The notes beneath the pieces were generated by a model. The model did not search any database and was not told the DNA's origin. It worked only from the letters and a program-made list of their open reading frames with translations. A DNA stretch of 64,000 bases, taken from Pelagerythrobacter sp041912895. Lineage in GTDB: Bacteria > Pseudomonadota > Alphaproteobacteria > Sphingomonadales > Sphingomonadaceae. The translations under genes and the position numbers were made by a program. Below, one piece after another: positions 19,686-27,723 of this stretch. The stretch spans positions 186,001 to 250,000 of the forward strand of contig NZ_JAYSGI010000001.1 of assembly GCF_041912895.1 (NCBI RefSeq). Reading direction: 5' to 3'. Numbering within the stretch: the stretch's first letter is position 1; every line of letters begins with the position of its first letter.

Positions 19686-20785
19686 AACCGCGCGTTTCCG
19701 GTGCGCGCGTCCCACCAGGCGAACACCATGCCCGAGGCGCGCCACAACAGCGCGACCAGCACCGCAGAGACGATGCCGTCGACCGCGTAGTGGTAGGCGA
19801 GGTGGACCGATCCGATCCAGATCACCGCGGCGAATGCGAGCATCCAGCGGCCAGCGCGCGACGCGGCGCGGCGCAGCGCGAGCCAGAAGAGGAACACGAT
19901 CGCGACGTGCATCGAGGGCATCGCGGTGATCCCGCTGCCGAGGCCGTTGGCGTCCGACCGGTGCCAGTCGAGCAGCATCTGCTGCACGTCGAGCGTCATC
20001 ACCGGCACCTGCGCGTCCGCTGCGCGCAAATAGGCCATCTGCGCATCGAACGTCGCGTCGCCGAGCAGCGGGCCGACGAAGCACGGCCCGACCGAAGCGA
20101 GCAAGGTCGCGAACCCGCCGCCAATCACCGACCACGCGAGGACGTAGGTCAGGAAAAACTGCCGCCGGACCATCGAATCGATCCGGGCGAAGGCGAAATA
20201 GAGGCAGCCGAGATAGAGCAGCAGGAACCAGGCATGATAGAGGAACGCCAGCGCGGCGGTAACGAGCGGATAACCGAGCGCCGGCTGCAGCACCTGCCAG
20301 GCGTCGTGGCCGAAGAACAGTGCCCGGTCCCACGCGATGAAGGTGCCGTCCCAGGTGTAGTCGGCGAACAGCGGGATCGCCGCCTTCATCTTCGAGAAGA
20401 ACGGGATCAGCATCACGCACAGCGCGAGCATCGGCATACCGGCGAGCCACCGACGCAACGCTTCGGGCCCGGCATAGCGGCGGTGCAGCGCGGCGATCGG
20501 TTCGGCCGGGCGATGGCGGGCGAGGTGGATTACCGCGTCGACCGAGGCCACGGCGACGACCGCGAACCCGAACAACCGGGCGTTGGCGAGGATCGGGTTC
20601 GCGTTCAGCCCGATGCCGTTGGCGGCAAGGATGGCGGTGCACAGCGCCAGCAGCGCGGCCGCGATCGCGACTATCGGCAGTTCGCCGATCCAGCGCCGCG
20701 CCCAGCCTGCGGCAGTGTCCTCACGCCTGTCCATGCCCGGCCGATACCGCGATATGGTAAGCATCCGCCTAACGCGATGCGGCAT
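19646..20785 (-). CDS. PAP2-superfamily membrane protein (lipid phosphatase/transferase-like)
   Basis: Up to 379 residues, with about eight hydrophobic segments. The PAP2 C-terminal motifs are AMPSMHVA and HLAYHYAVDGI, whose two His are the catalytic pair; the first KxxxxxxRP motif is not obvious, which fits the inositol-phosphotransferase-like PAP2_3 group. The start is uncertain: ATGs at 20785, 20764 and 20734 are in frame, and the last two avoid crowding the divergent psd promoter. It likely cleaves or transfers a lipid phosphate headgroup in the inner membrane. A second protein of this kind is encoded at 58514-59500. Confidence 0.8.
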   Translation of the reverse strand: MPHRVRRMLTISRYRPGMDRREDTAAGWARRWIGELPIVAIAAALLALCTAILAANGIGLNANPILANARLFGFAVVAVASVDAVIHLARHRPAEPIAALHRRYAGPEALRRWLAGMPMLALCVMLIPFFSKMKAAIPLFADYTWDGTFIAWDRALFFGHDAWQVLQPALGYPLVTAALAFLYHAWFLLLYLGCLYFAFARIDSMVRRQFFLTYVLAWSVIGGGFATLLASVGPCFVGPLLGDATFDAQMAYLRAADAQVPVMTLDVQQMLLDWHRSDANGLGSGITAMPSMHVAIVFLFWLALRRAASRAGRWMLAFAAVIWIGSVHLAYHYAVDGIVSAVLVALLWRASGMVFAWWDARTGNARFQPALRTNTVPAE

Positions 20786-20810
20786 TGCCAGTTACCGGCC
20801 GGGACCCTAG

Positions 20811-21569
20811 ATGTCGGGGATGGCAGGCGAACTGGTCGACAACAAAGGGCGCGGGGATGTGGGCTGGCAGTGGCCGGCGATCCATCCCGAAGGGCGCAAG
20901 TTCGGGCTCATCGCGATCGCGATCAGCCTGGTATTCGCATTCCTCGCGTGGGAGACGCTGGCCTGGCCGATGGCGTTCCTCTCGCTCGGCGTGTTCGCGT
21001 TCTTCCGCGATCCCGAACGCGTGGTGCCGCAGGACGACCGTTCGATCGTCTCCCCGGCGGACGGCCTGGTCTCGCTGATCGCGACGGTCGAGCCGCCAGC
21101 CGAACTGACGATGGACGACGGCAGCGGCACGCTGGCGCTGCCCAAGGGGCCGGTCACGCGCGTCTCCATTTTCATGAGCGTGTTCGACGTGCACATCAAT
21201 CGCGCGCCGATCGGCGGCACCGTGCGGCGGCTGGTCTATATCCCGGGCAAGTTCGTCAACGCCGACCTCGACAAGGCGAGCGAGGAGAACGAGCGCCAGC
21301 ATATCCTGATCGAGCGGCAGGACGGGCTGGCGATCGGCTTCACCCAGATCGCCGGGCTCGTCGCGCGGCGCATCGTCCCCTTCGTCAAGCCGGGCGACAC
21401 GCTCGCGGTGGGCGCGCGGGTCGGCCTGATCCGCTTCGGCAGCCGGGTCGACGTATACCTGCCGGCGGGCACCGATTCGAAGGTGCTGGTCGGGCAGAAG
21501 GTCGTCGCCGGCGAAACCGTGCTGGCCGAGATCGGCGAACAGAAGCTGATCGAGGGCATCGCCCAGTGA
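20811..21569 (+). CDS. psd: Phosphatidylserine decarboxylase
   Basis: 252-residue pyruvoyl enzyme of the inner membrane that makes phosphatidylethanolamine from phosphatidylserine. It has two hydrophobic segments near 35-65, FFRDPER, SPADG, FMSVFDVHINRAP, and the self-cleavage site RFGSRVDVY, where Ser211 would become the pyruvoyl group. It is the short alphaproteobacterial type. The start is 20811, with an in-frame ATG nine bases later as alternative. pssA follows 22 bases on, so the two consecutive steps of the pathway are adjacent. Confidence 0.94.
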   Translation: MSGMAGELVDNKGRGDVGWQWPAIHPEGRKFGLIAIAISLVFAFLAWETLAWPMAFLSLGVFAFFRDPERVVPQDDRSIVSPADGLVSLIATVEPPAELTMDDGSGTLALPKGPVTRVSIFMSVFDVHINRAPIGGTVRRLVYIPGKFVNADLDKASEENERQHILIERQDGLAIGFTQIAGLVARRIVPFVKPGDTLAVGARVGLIRFGSRVDVYLPAGTDSKVLVGQKVVAGETVLAEIGEQKLIEGIAQ

Positions 21570-21591
21570 CGGTCGAAGCTACGCGCCTGTC

Positions 21592-22422
21592 ATGAGCGAC
21601 GATTACCCCCGGGTCGGCCCCAAGGCCGCCGAAGACGAGGTCCCGGTCGCCGCCGGGCGCGTCCGCGGGCTGTCATTGCGCGCGGTGCTACCGAACGCGA
21701 TCACCGCCGCGGCATTGTGTTCGGGTCTCACCGGCATTCGCTTCGCGATCGGCGAGAACTGGCGGCTGGCGATCTTCGCAATCATCCTCGCCGGGCTGCT
21801 CGACGGGATCGACGGGCGCATCGCGCGGCTCCTCAAGGCGCAGTCGCGCTTCGGTGCGGAGCTCGACAGCCTCGCCGATTCGCTTTCGTTCGGCATGGCG
21901 CCGGCGATCATCTTTTACTTGTGGACCCTGCAGGATCTGCCCCGGCTCGGCTGGTTCGCTTCGCTCGCCTTCGCGATCTGCTGCGCCTTGCGGCTCGCGC
22001 GCTTCAACGCGCAGATCGACGTGGACGAGCAGCCGCACAAGTCGGCCGGATTCCTCACCGGCGTTCCCGCGCCGGTCGGTGCCGGGCTGGCGTTCCTGCC
22101 GTTCTACCTGTGGATGGCGACCGGCTGGGAGGAATTCCGCGAGCCTATCGTATGCGCGATCTGGATGGTCGCGATCGCTTTCCTGATGATCTCCAACGTC
22201 GCGACCTTCAGCTGGGCTTCGATCCGCCCGCGTCGCAACGTCAGGCTGGAAGTGATCGCACTGGTCGGGATCGTGTTCGCCGCGCTGCTGCTCGAGCCAT
22301 GGTGGACGCTCGCGGCGATCTGCATCGGCTATCTCGCGCTGATGCCCTATGCGCTGATGCGTTATGCCCGGGTCAGGCGGCCACGGCGAGCCGCTGTCTC
22401 GGTGTCGGCGCGCGACAGTTAA
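21592..22422 (+). CDS. pssA: CDP-diacylglycerol-serine O-phosphatidyltransferase
   Basis: 276-residue integral membrane CDP-alcohol phosphatidyltransferase that makes phosphatidylserine, the substrate of the upstream psd. The signature DG-xx-AR-x(8)-G-xxx-D-xxx-D is present as DGRIAR...FGAELDSLADSLSFG, followed by about six membrane segments. The start at 21592 (MSDDYPRV) has a weak ribosome site, consistent with coupling to psd. The last 50 bases overlap a convergent small gene. Confidence 0.93.
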   Translation: MSDDYPRVGPKAAEDEVPVAAGRVRGLSLRAVLPNAITAAALCSGLTGIRFAIGENWRLAIFAIILAGLLDGIDGRIARLLKAQSRFGAELDSLADSLSFGMAPAIIFYLWTLQDLPRLGWFASLAFAICCALRLARFNAQIDVDEQPHKSAGFLTGVPAPVGAGLAFLPFYLWMATGWEEFREPIVCAIWMVAIAFLMISNVATFSWASIRPRRNVRLEVIALVGIVFAALLLEPWWTLAAICIGYLALMPYALMRYARVRRPRRAAVSVSARDS

Positions 22423-22642
22423 ATTTCGCGCGACGGCTAACCCGCAGGCGAGGAGCGGCGGGCACTTCGTGCGCCGCGAAATCCACGATCGTCACCACGA
22501 TGCCCCCGCTCAGTGCGGACTGTCGCAGTTCGCACCGAAGACGCGCGAACGCGTCACGTCCTCGCAGAAAGCTGTCGGCCAGCACGGCAACGGCGCCGAT
22601 GGCGACAACCGCGAAAAACGCGAAGAGAATGACGCCTGTCAT
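22373..22642 (-). CDS. Small membrane protein of unknown function
   Basis: 89 residues: an N-terminal membrane helix (VILFAFFAVVAIGAVAVLA) followed by a short basic tail with LRGRDAFARLRCELRQ and many Arg. There is no domain I recognise. AAGGA lies eight bases before the ATG at 22642, which argues for a real gene. It overlaps the end of pssA by 50 bases in the opposite direction, and its own promoter would face away from the rpsB promoter. Confidence 0.6.
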   Translation of the reverse strand: MTGVILFAFFAVVAIGAVAVLADSFLRGRDAFARLRCELRQSALSGGIVVTIVDFAAHEVPAAPRLRVSRRAKFNCRAPTPRQRLAVAA

Positions 22643-22679
22643 GATCGTGATCCTTGCGATAAGCGATCCCGAAGGCTTG

Positions 22680-22709
22680 TTGACAGCCTGTGGGTTTGCT
22701 GTGGATAAC
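22680..22709 (+). promoter_or_regulatory. Promoter of rpsB-tsf with embedded DnaA-box sequence
   Basis: TTGACA at 22680-22685 and GATAAC at 22704-22709 are 18 bases apart, a good vegetative promoter for the ribosomal genes. The -10 region is part of TGTGGATAA (22700-22708), which on the other strand is the perfect DnaA-box consensus TTATCCACA. The sequence gctgtggataac also occurs upstream of mipZ. Confidence 0.55.
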
Positions 22710-22856
22710 TAACTTGCCGCATGAGTCGTTCCAGCGACACACCCTGTGTTCTCTATTTGTTCTTATGTGTCAAGCGCTATTAGCGACAGGTGCTGCCTGG
22801 CAAGCGGCAGATTGAGTCTGGCTTTCCTCGCCGAACCTCGCTAAGGGCGCGCCCGC

Positions 22857-22966
22857 GTGGCAACTTCCGACCGGTTCGCTGATCGGGATCGCCACTGCAA
22901 ATCCACATGGAGAGCGCCACATACCGGTGCCTGCCGCGGGATCGCCGCACGGGTTCCAGCTCTCCA
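22857..22966 (+). promoter_or_regulatory. Structured leader of rpsB
   Basis: The 349 bases between the small gene and rpsB hold no coding frame of interest. The likely transcript has a leader of about 275 bases with two possible stems: gtggc/gccac at 22857-22861 and 22891-22895, and an eight-base stem tggagagc (22908-22915) with gctctcca (22959-22966), ending 25 bases before the start codon. Ribosomal protein S2 represses its own operon through the leader in other bacteria, so this is a candidate autoregulatory site. Confidence 0.45.
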
Positions 22967-22991
22967 GAGGCATAACCGGAAGGAATTACCT

Positions 22992-23741
22992 ATGGCGGCT
23001 TCCACCGTCACGATGCAGCAATTGATCGAGGCCGGATCGCACTTCGGCCACCAGACCCACCGTTGGAACCCGCGCATGAAGCCGTACATCTTCGGCGCGC
23101 GCAACGGTGTCCACATCATCGACCTGTCGCAGACCGTGCCGCTGTTCGCACGCGCGCTCGATTTCGTCGAGCAGACCGTTCGCTCGGGCGGCAAGGTGCT
23201 GTTCGTCGGCACCAAGCGCCAGGCGCAGGAGCCGATCGCGGAAGCCGCGCGCGCCTCGGGCCAGCACTTCGTCAACCACCGCTGGCTGGGCGGCATGCTC
23301 ACCAACTGGAAGACGATCAGCCAGTCGATCAAGCGCCTCAAGACGCTCGAAGAGCAGCTCTCGGGCGACACCTCGGGCCTGACCAAGAAGGAAGTCCTCC
23401 AGCTCACGCGCGAGCGCGACAAGCTGGAGCTTTCGCTCGGCGGCATCCGCGACATGGGCGGCATCCCCGACGTGATGTTCGTGATCGACGCGAACAAGGA
23501 AGACCTGGCGATCAAGGAAGCCAACGTGCTCGGCATCCCGGTCGTCGCCGTGCTCGATACCAACGTCGATCCCACGGGCATCGCTTTCCCGGTTCCGGGC
23601 AACGACGACGCCAGCCGCGCGGTGCGCCTCTATTGCGACGCCGTGCGCGACGCCGCGGTCTCGGGCCGTGGTGGCAAGGTCGCCGATTCGGGCGACGACA
23701 TCGGTGCGATGGAGCAGCCGCCCGCCGAAGCGGCCGCCTGA
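22992..23741 (+). CDS. rpsB: 30S ribosomal protein S2
   Basis: 249-residue ribosomal protein S2. It begins with the alphaproteobacterial pattern TVTMQQLIEAGSHFGHQTHR and continues WNPRMKPYIFGARNGVHIIDL, GTKRQAQEPI, HRWLGGMLTNW and PVVAVLDTNVDP. The short Glu/Ala tail is normal. The start at 22992 is set by GGAAGGAAT just upstream, although the frame is open to 22857. It is cotranscribed with tsf, with a hairpin between. Confidence 0.97.
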   Translation: MAASTVTMQQLIEAGSHFGHQTHRWNPRMKPYIFGARNGVHIIDLSQTVPLFARALDFVEQTVRSGGKVLFVGTKRQAQEPIAEAARASGQHFVNHRWLGGMLTNWKTISQSIKRLKTLEEQLSGDTSGLTKKEVLQLTRERDKLELSLGGIRDMGGIPDVMFVIDANKEDLAIKEANVLGIPVVAVLDTNVDPTGIAFPVPGNDDASRAVRLYCDAVRDAAVSGRGGKVADSGDDIGAMEQPPAEAAA

Positions 23742-23771
23742 CCTTCAACCCGCTGTAACGCACACCATATA

Positions 23772-23805
23772 GGCGCCGGACCCGAGCACCCGCGGGGCCG
23801 GCGCC
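23772..23805 (+). terminator. GC-rich hairpin between rpsB and tsf
   Basis: Eight-base perfect stem ggcgccgg (23772-23779) with ccggcgcc (23798-23805), but no T run follows. It more likely attenuates or stabilises the rpsB-tsf transcript, setting different amounts of S2 and EF-Ts, than fully terminates. Confidence 0.45.
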
Positions 23806-23829
23806 CCGAATTCATACGAGGAAACGACA

Positions 23830-24756
23830 ATGGCCGCATTCACTGCCGCTGACGTGAAGACCCTGCGCGAGAAGACCGGCGCGGGCATGATGGACGCCAA
23901 GAAGGCGCTCGAAGCCGCGAACGGCGATATCGAGGCCGCGGTCGACGCGCTGCGCGCCAAGGGCCTCGCCACCGCGCAGAAGAAGTCCAGCCGCACCGCG
24001 GCCGAGGGCCTCGTCGGCGTGGCCGTCGAAGGGCTGAAGGGCGTCGCCGTCGAGGTGAACTCCGAAACCGACTTCGTTGCCAAGAACGACAAGTTCCAGG
24101 ATTTCGTGCGCAAGACCACCGAGGCTGCTCTCGGCGTGTCCGGCGACGATGTCGATGCGCTCAAGTCCGCGTCGTATCCCGATGGCGGCACCGTGGCCGA
24201 CAAGCTGACCGACAACGTCGCGACGATCGGCGAGAACCAGCAGGTTCGCCGGATGAAGACCGTCTCGGTCGATAAAGGCGTGGTCGTGCCCTACGTCCAC
24301 AATGCCGCCGCGCCGAACCTCGGCAAGATCGGCGTGCTCGTCGCGCTCGAGAGCGAGGCCGACGCCGGCACGCTTGACACGCTGGGCAAGCAGCTCGCGA
24401 TGCACATCGCCGCCGCGTTTCCGCAGGCGCTCGACGCCGACGGGCTCGACGCCGAGGTGATCGAGCGCGAGCGCAAGATCGCCGCCGAAAAGGCCGCCGA
24501 GAGCGGCAAGCCCGCCGAAGTGCAGGAAAAGATGGTCGACGGCGCGGTGAAGAAGTTCGCCAAGGAAAACGCGCTGCTCAGCCAGGTCTTCGTGATGGAC
24601 AACAAGACCGCCATCGCCGACGTCGTCGCCAAGGCCGGCAAGGACGCGGGCAAGCCGATCGTGCTGAAGGACTATGTCCGCTTCCAGCTCGGCGAAGGCA
24701 TCGAGAAGGAAGAAAGCGACTTCGCGGCGGAAGTCGCCGCCGCCGTCGCGGGCTGA
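23830..24756 (+). CDS. tsf: Translation elongation factor Ts
   Basis: 308-residue nucleotide exchange factor for EF-Tu. It shows the N-terminal UBA-like domain with VKTLREKTGAGMMDAKKAL and the core NSETDFVAKN motif that contacts EF-Tu, and ends with GEGIEKEESDFAAEVAA as in other alphaproteobacteria. GAGGAAACGACA before the ATG is a strong ribosome site. It follows rpsB by 88 bases. Confidence 0.97.
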   Translation: MAAFTAADVKTLREKTGAGMMDAKKALEAANGDIEAAVDALRAKGLATAQKKSSRTAAEGLVGVAVEGLKGVAVEVNSETDFVAKNDKFQDFVRKTTEAALGVSGDDVDALKSASYPDGGTVADKLTDNVATIGENQQVRRMKTVSVDKGVVVPYVHNAAAPNLGKIGVLVALESEADAGTLDTLGKQLAMHIAAAFPQALDADGLDAEVIERERKIAAEKAAESGKPAEVQEKMVDGAVKKFAKENALLSQVFVMDNKTAIADVVAKAGKDAGKPIVLKDYVRFQLGEGIEKEESDFAAEVAAAVAG

Positions 24757-24765
24757 CCTTCCGCG

Positions 24766-25650
24766 CTACATACGCGAATTTGCGGCCGTTGGAGCGACTT
24801 GCTCCGGCGGCCGCAGTTCTATCAGCCATACGGTCGGTTGAGTGAACAGCCGCAGCGGGATCAGGCTGGTGCCGAGGCCTGCGCCGACAATCAGCGTCTT
24901 GCCGTTCTCGTCGACCCGGCCACAGCCGTAGCGATCGCCGTAATCGGACAAATGCGCTGGCGCGCCTCCCCACGGATAGGCGATCTGGCCGCAGTGCGTA
25001 TGCCCGGCCAGCATGAGCGGGATCGAGCCCGGCATTTCGGGAAACGGGTCGGGGCTATGGCTGAGAACGATCCGCGCGCCGCGAAGCCGGCCCAGTGCGG
25101 CCAGGGTCGCAGCGATGTCGGCGCGGCCGGTATAATCGTCGTCGAGACCGCCGATCGCCAGCGGCCCTGCCTGCATCGCTTCGTTGGCGAGCAGCGCGAT
25201 CCCGTGGCGGTCGAGTTCCGCGGCCAGTCCGGGCATGTCGAACCAGTGGTCGTGGTTGCCCGGCACTGCGATCACGCCGAGCGGCGCATCGAGCGCACCT
25301 AGCGGGGCTACGATCTGCTCGGGCGTGTAGATATGCGTCGCAGTGCGCTTGTCGCTGACGAGGTCCCCCGCGATTAATACCACGTCGGGCTCCAGCGCGT
25401 TGACCTGCGCCACGATCCGCTCGAGCCGTTCTGGCGGCATGTCGGGTCCGGCGACGTGGATGTCGCTGATCAGCGCGACGCGCAATGGGGCAGCGTCGTC
25501 GGGCAACTCCGGCAGCGTGACACGCGTCCGTTCGATCACCGCGTCGCGCATCGTGTCCGACCATGCCTTCGTGCCGAGCGCGATCGTCGCCAGCGCGAGC
25601 AGCGCGGCGATCCAACGGATTTTCCTCGATTGCCGCAGCTTCCCGGCCAC
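24766..25650 (-). CDS. Membrane-anchored metallophosphoesterase
   Basis: 294-residue calcineurin-like phosphoesterase of the YkuE/YaeI-like group. An N-terminal membrane helix (residues ~12-30) is followed by the dinuclear metal motifs DIHVAG, GDLVSD, GNHDHW and GHTHCGQ. Relatives act on phospholipid or UDP-sugar-lipid phosphates on the outer face of the inner membrane. It is inserted on the opposite strand between tsf and pyrH, which are otherwise neighbours in one operon in most proteobacteria. Substrate unknown. Confidence 0.87.
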   Translation of the reverse strand: MAGKLRQSRKIRWIAALLALATIALGTKAWSDTMRDAVIERTRVTLPELPDDAAPLRVALISDIHVAGPDMPPERLERIVAQVNALEPDVVLIAGDLVSDKRTATHIYTPEQIVAPLGALDAPLGVIAVPGNHDHWFDMPGLAAELDRHGIALLANEAMQAGPLAIGGLDDDYTGRADIAATLAALGRLRGARIVLSHSPDPFPEMPGSIPLMLAGHTHCGQIAYPWGGAPAHLSDYGDRYGCGRVDENGKTLIVGAGLGTSLIPLRLFTQPTVWLIELRPPEQVAPTAANSRM

Positions 25651-25730
25651 CGGCTTTCCCTTTGCGCACGAGGGTCGGGGCGGCTAAGGACGCCGGCGAC
25701 CCCAAGATCGAACCGGAACCCGTGTCGCCT

Positions 25731-26453
25731 ATGTCCTCCCCCGAATACAAGCGTATATTGCTCAAACTGTCGGGCGAGGTGCTGATGGGGGATCAGCAGT
25801 TCGGGATCGATCCGGCCTTCGTTGCCGAACTCGCGAAAGAGGTGAAGGCAGCCAAGGATACCGGGCTGCAGGTCTGCCTCGTCATCGGCGGCGGCAACAT
25901 CTTTCGCGGCATGGCAGGCGCGGCCCAAGGCATGGACCGCGCGCAGGCCGACTACATGGGCATGCTCGCCACGGTGATGAACGCGCTGGCGATGCAGAAC
26001 GCACTCGAACAACTCGGCGTGCAGACGCGGGTGCAGTCGGCGGTGCAGATGGACCAGGTGTGCGAGCCGGTGATCCGCCGCCGCGCCGAACGCCATCTCG
26101 AGAAGGGCCGGGTGGTGATTTTCGCCGCGGGTGTCGGCGCGCCGTATTTCACCACGGACAGCGGCGCAGCTTTGCGCGCGGCGGAAATGCGCTGCGACGC
26201 GCTGTTCAAGGGTACCAGCGTCGACGGGGTCTACGACAGCGACCCGAAGAAGAACGCGCAAGCAAAACGTTTCGATACCGTCAGTTACGACAAGGTGCTG
26301 GCAAGCAATCTCAAGGTGATGGACGCCTCCGCCGTCGCGCTGTGCCGCGACAACGGAATCCCGATCGTGGTCTTCTCGATCCGCGAGAAGGGCAATCTCG
26401 CGCGGGTTCTCGCGGGCGAGGGCGTGCGCACGATAGTGAAAGAGGAAGCCTGA
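25731..26453 (+). CDS. pyrH: UMP kinase
   Basis: 240-residue amino-acid-kinase-fold enzyme that phosphorylates UMP to UDP. The typical start is YKRILLKLSGEVLMG, followed by VIGGGNIFRG, the ATP/UMP site FAAGVGAPYFTTDS, and GVYDSDPK. The start at 25731 gives normal length; an in-frame GTG at 25722 is possible. It begins the run pyrH-frr-uppS-cdsA-dxr-rseP. Confidence 0.96.
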   Translation: MSSPEYKRILLKLSGEVLMGDQQFGIDPAFVAELAKEVKAAKDTGLQVCLVIGGGNIFRGMAGAAQGMDRAQADYMGMLATVMNALAMQNALEQLGVQTRVQSAVQMDQVCEPVIRRRAERHLEKGRVVIFAAGVGAPYFTTDSGAALRAAEMRCDALFKGTSVDGVYDSDPKKNAQAKRFDTVSYDKVLASNLKVMDASAVALCRDNGIPIVVFSIREKGNLARVLAGEGVRTIVKEEA

Positions 26454-26456
26454 CAC

Positions 26457-27014
26457 ATGGCGAAGTACGACAAGAGCGATATCGAGCGCCGGATGCAGGG
26501 CGCGGTGGACAGCCTGAAAGGCGACCTCGGTGGCCTGCGCACCGGCCGCGCCAACACCGCGCTGCTCGATCCGGTGGTGGCGGAGGTCTACGGCGCGATG
26601 ATGCCGCTCAGCCAGGTCGCGACGGTGTCCGCGCCCGAACCGCGCATGCTCAGCGTGCAGGTGTGGGACAAGGCGAACGTCAGCGCGGTGGAGAAGGGGA
26701 TCGCCAAGGCGAACCTCGGCCTCAACCCGATGACCGACGGCCAGACCATCCGTCTGCCGATGCCCGACCTGACCGAGGAGCGGCGCAAGGATCTCGCCAA
26801 GCTGGCGGGCCAGTATGCGGAACAGGCCAAGATCGCGATCCGCAACGTGCGCCGCGACGGGATGGAAGCGCTCAAGGAAGACGAGAAGAAGAAGGAAATC
26901 TCCGAGGACGAGCGCAAGCGCAGCGAGGACGAGGTGCAGAAGCTGACCGACAAGTTCGTCGCCGACGCCGATGCCGCGGCCGCGCAGAAGGAAAAGGAAA
27001 TCCTGACGCAGTGA
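26457..27014 (+). CDS. frr: Ribosome recycling factor
   Basis: 185-residue factor that, with EF-G, splits the ribosome after termination. The core LRTGRANTALLDPVVAEVYG, the hinge, and NLGLNPMTDGQTIRLPMPDLTEERRKDL are all present, and the last third is the expected long charged helix with VRRDGMEALK. It starts three bases after the pyrH stop, with GAGGAA inside the end of pyrH as its ribosome site. Confidence 0.97.
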   Translation: MAKYDKSDIERRMQGAVDSLKGDLGGLRTGRANTALLDPVVAEVYGAMMPLSQVATVSAPEPRMLSVQVWDKANVSAVEKGIAKANLGLNPMTDGQTIRLPMPDLTEERRKDLAKLAGQYAEQAKIAIRNVRRDGMEALKEDEKKKEISEDERKRSEDEVQKLTDKFVADADAAAAQKEKEILTQ

Positions 27015-27039
27015 GGGGTTTACGGTTCCGGGGTAGAGG

Positions 27040-27723
27040 ATGACGCAGGACGGCCACAGCGCCCGGCACGTCGCCATCATCATGGATGGCAACGGCCGCT
27101 GGGCCAAGCGCCGCCACCTGCCGCGCGCGATGGGCCACCAGCGCGGGGTGGAGGCGGTGCGCGAACTGGTGCGCGGCCTCGGCGGCATGGGGATCGAGTG
27201 CCTGACGCTTTACGCCTTCAGTTCGGAAAACTGGAAGCGGCCCGGCGACGAGGTCGACGACCTGATGAACCTGATGCGCAAGTTCGTGAAATCGGACTTG
27301 CCCGAATTCGTCGCCAACGATGTGAAGCTGAAGATTATCGGCGATTGGCAGGGGCTTGCACCCGATATCGTGGAAATGCTCGAGGATGCGCTGGCGCAGA
27401 CCGCCGGGGGCAGCCGCACTCTGGCGGTCGCGCTCAACTACGGCTCGCAGCAGGAAATCGCGCGCGCAGCAGCTAACGCTGCGGCGGACGGGGAAATCAC
27501 GGTGGAGAGCATCGCCGCGCATCTCGACACCGCCGACCTGCCGCCGCTCGACCTGCTGATCCGCACCAGCGGAGAGGTGCGCCTGTCGAACTTTCTGCTG
27601 TGGCAGTGCGCCTATGCGGAAATGGTCTTCGTCGACACGCTGTGGCCCGATTTCACGCCCGCGCATCTGGCGGATGCGCTGACCGATTTTGCACGCAGGG
27701 AGCGCCGCTATGGCGGACGCTGA
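27040..27723 (+). CDS. uppS: Di-trans,poly-cis-undecaprenyl-diphosphate synthase
   Basis: 227-residue cis-prenyltransferase making the C55 lipid carrier for peptidoglycan and polysaccharide. It has AIIMDGNGRWAKRR with the catalytic Asp, SSENWKRP, and the C-terminal DLLIRTSGEVRLSNFLLWQ..YAEMVF. Many homologues read GGEVRLSNFLLWQ; here it is SGEVRLSN, a minor change. It is slightly shorter than the E. coli enzyme. The end overlaps cdsA by 14 bases. Confidence 0.95.
   Translation: MTQDGHSARHVAIIMDGNGRWAKRRHLPRAMGHQRGVEAVRELVRGLGGMGIECLTLYAFSSENWKRPGDEVDDLMNLMRKFVKSDLPEFVANDVKLKIIGDWQGLAPDIVEMLEDALAQTAGGSRTLAVALNYGSQQEIARAAANAAADGEITVESIAAHLDTADLPPLDLLIRTSGEVRLSNFLLWQCAYAEMVFVDTLWPDFTPAHLADALTDFARRERRYGGR

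Noticed and set aside
22680..22770. Chromosome origin at the DnaA box before rpsB
   Set aside because: Only one clear box, no AT-rich unwinding region, and no dnaA, dnaN, hemE or parAB genes near.
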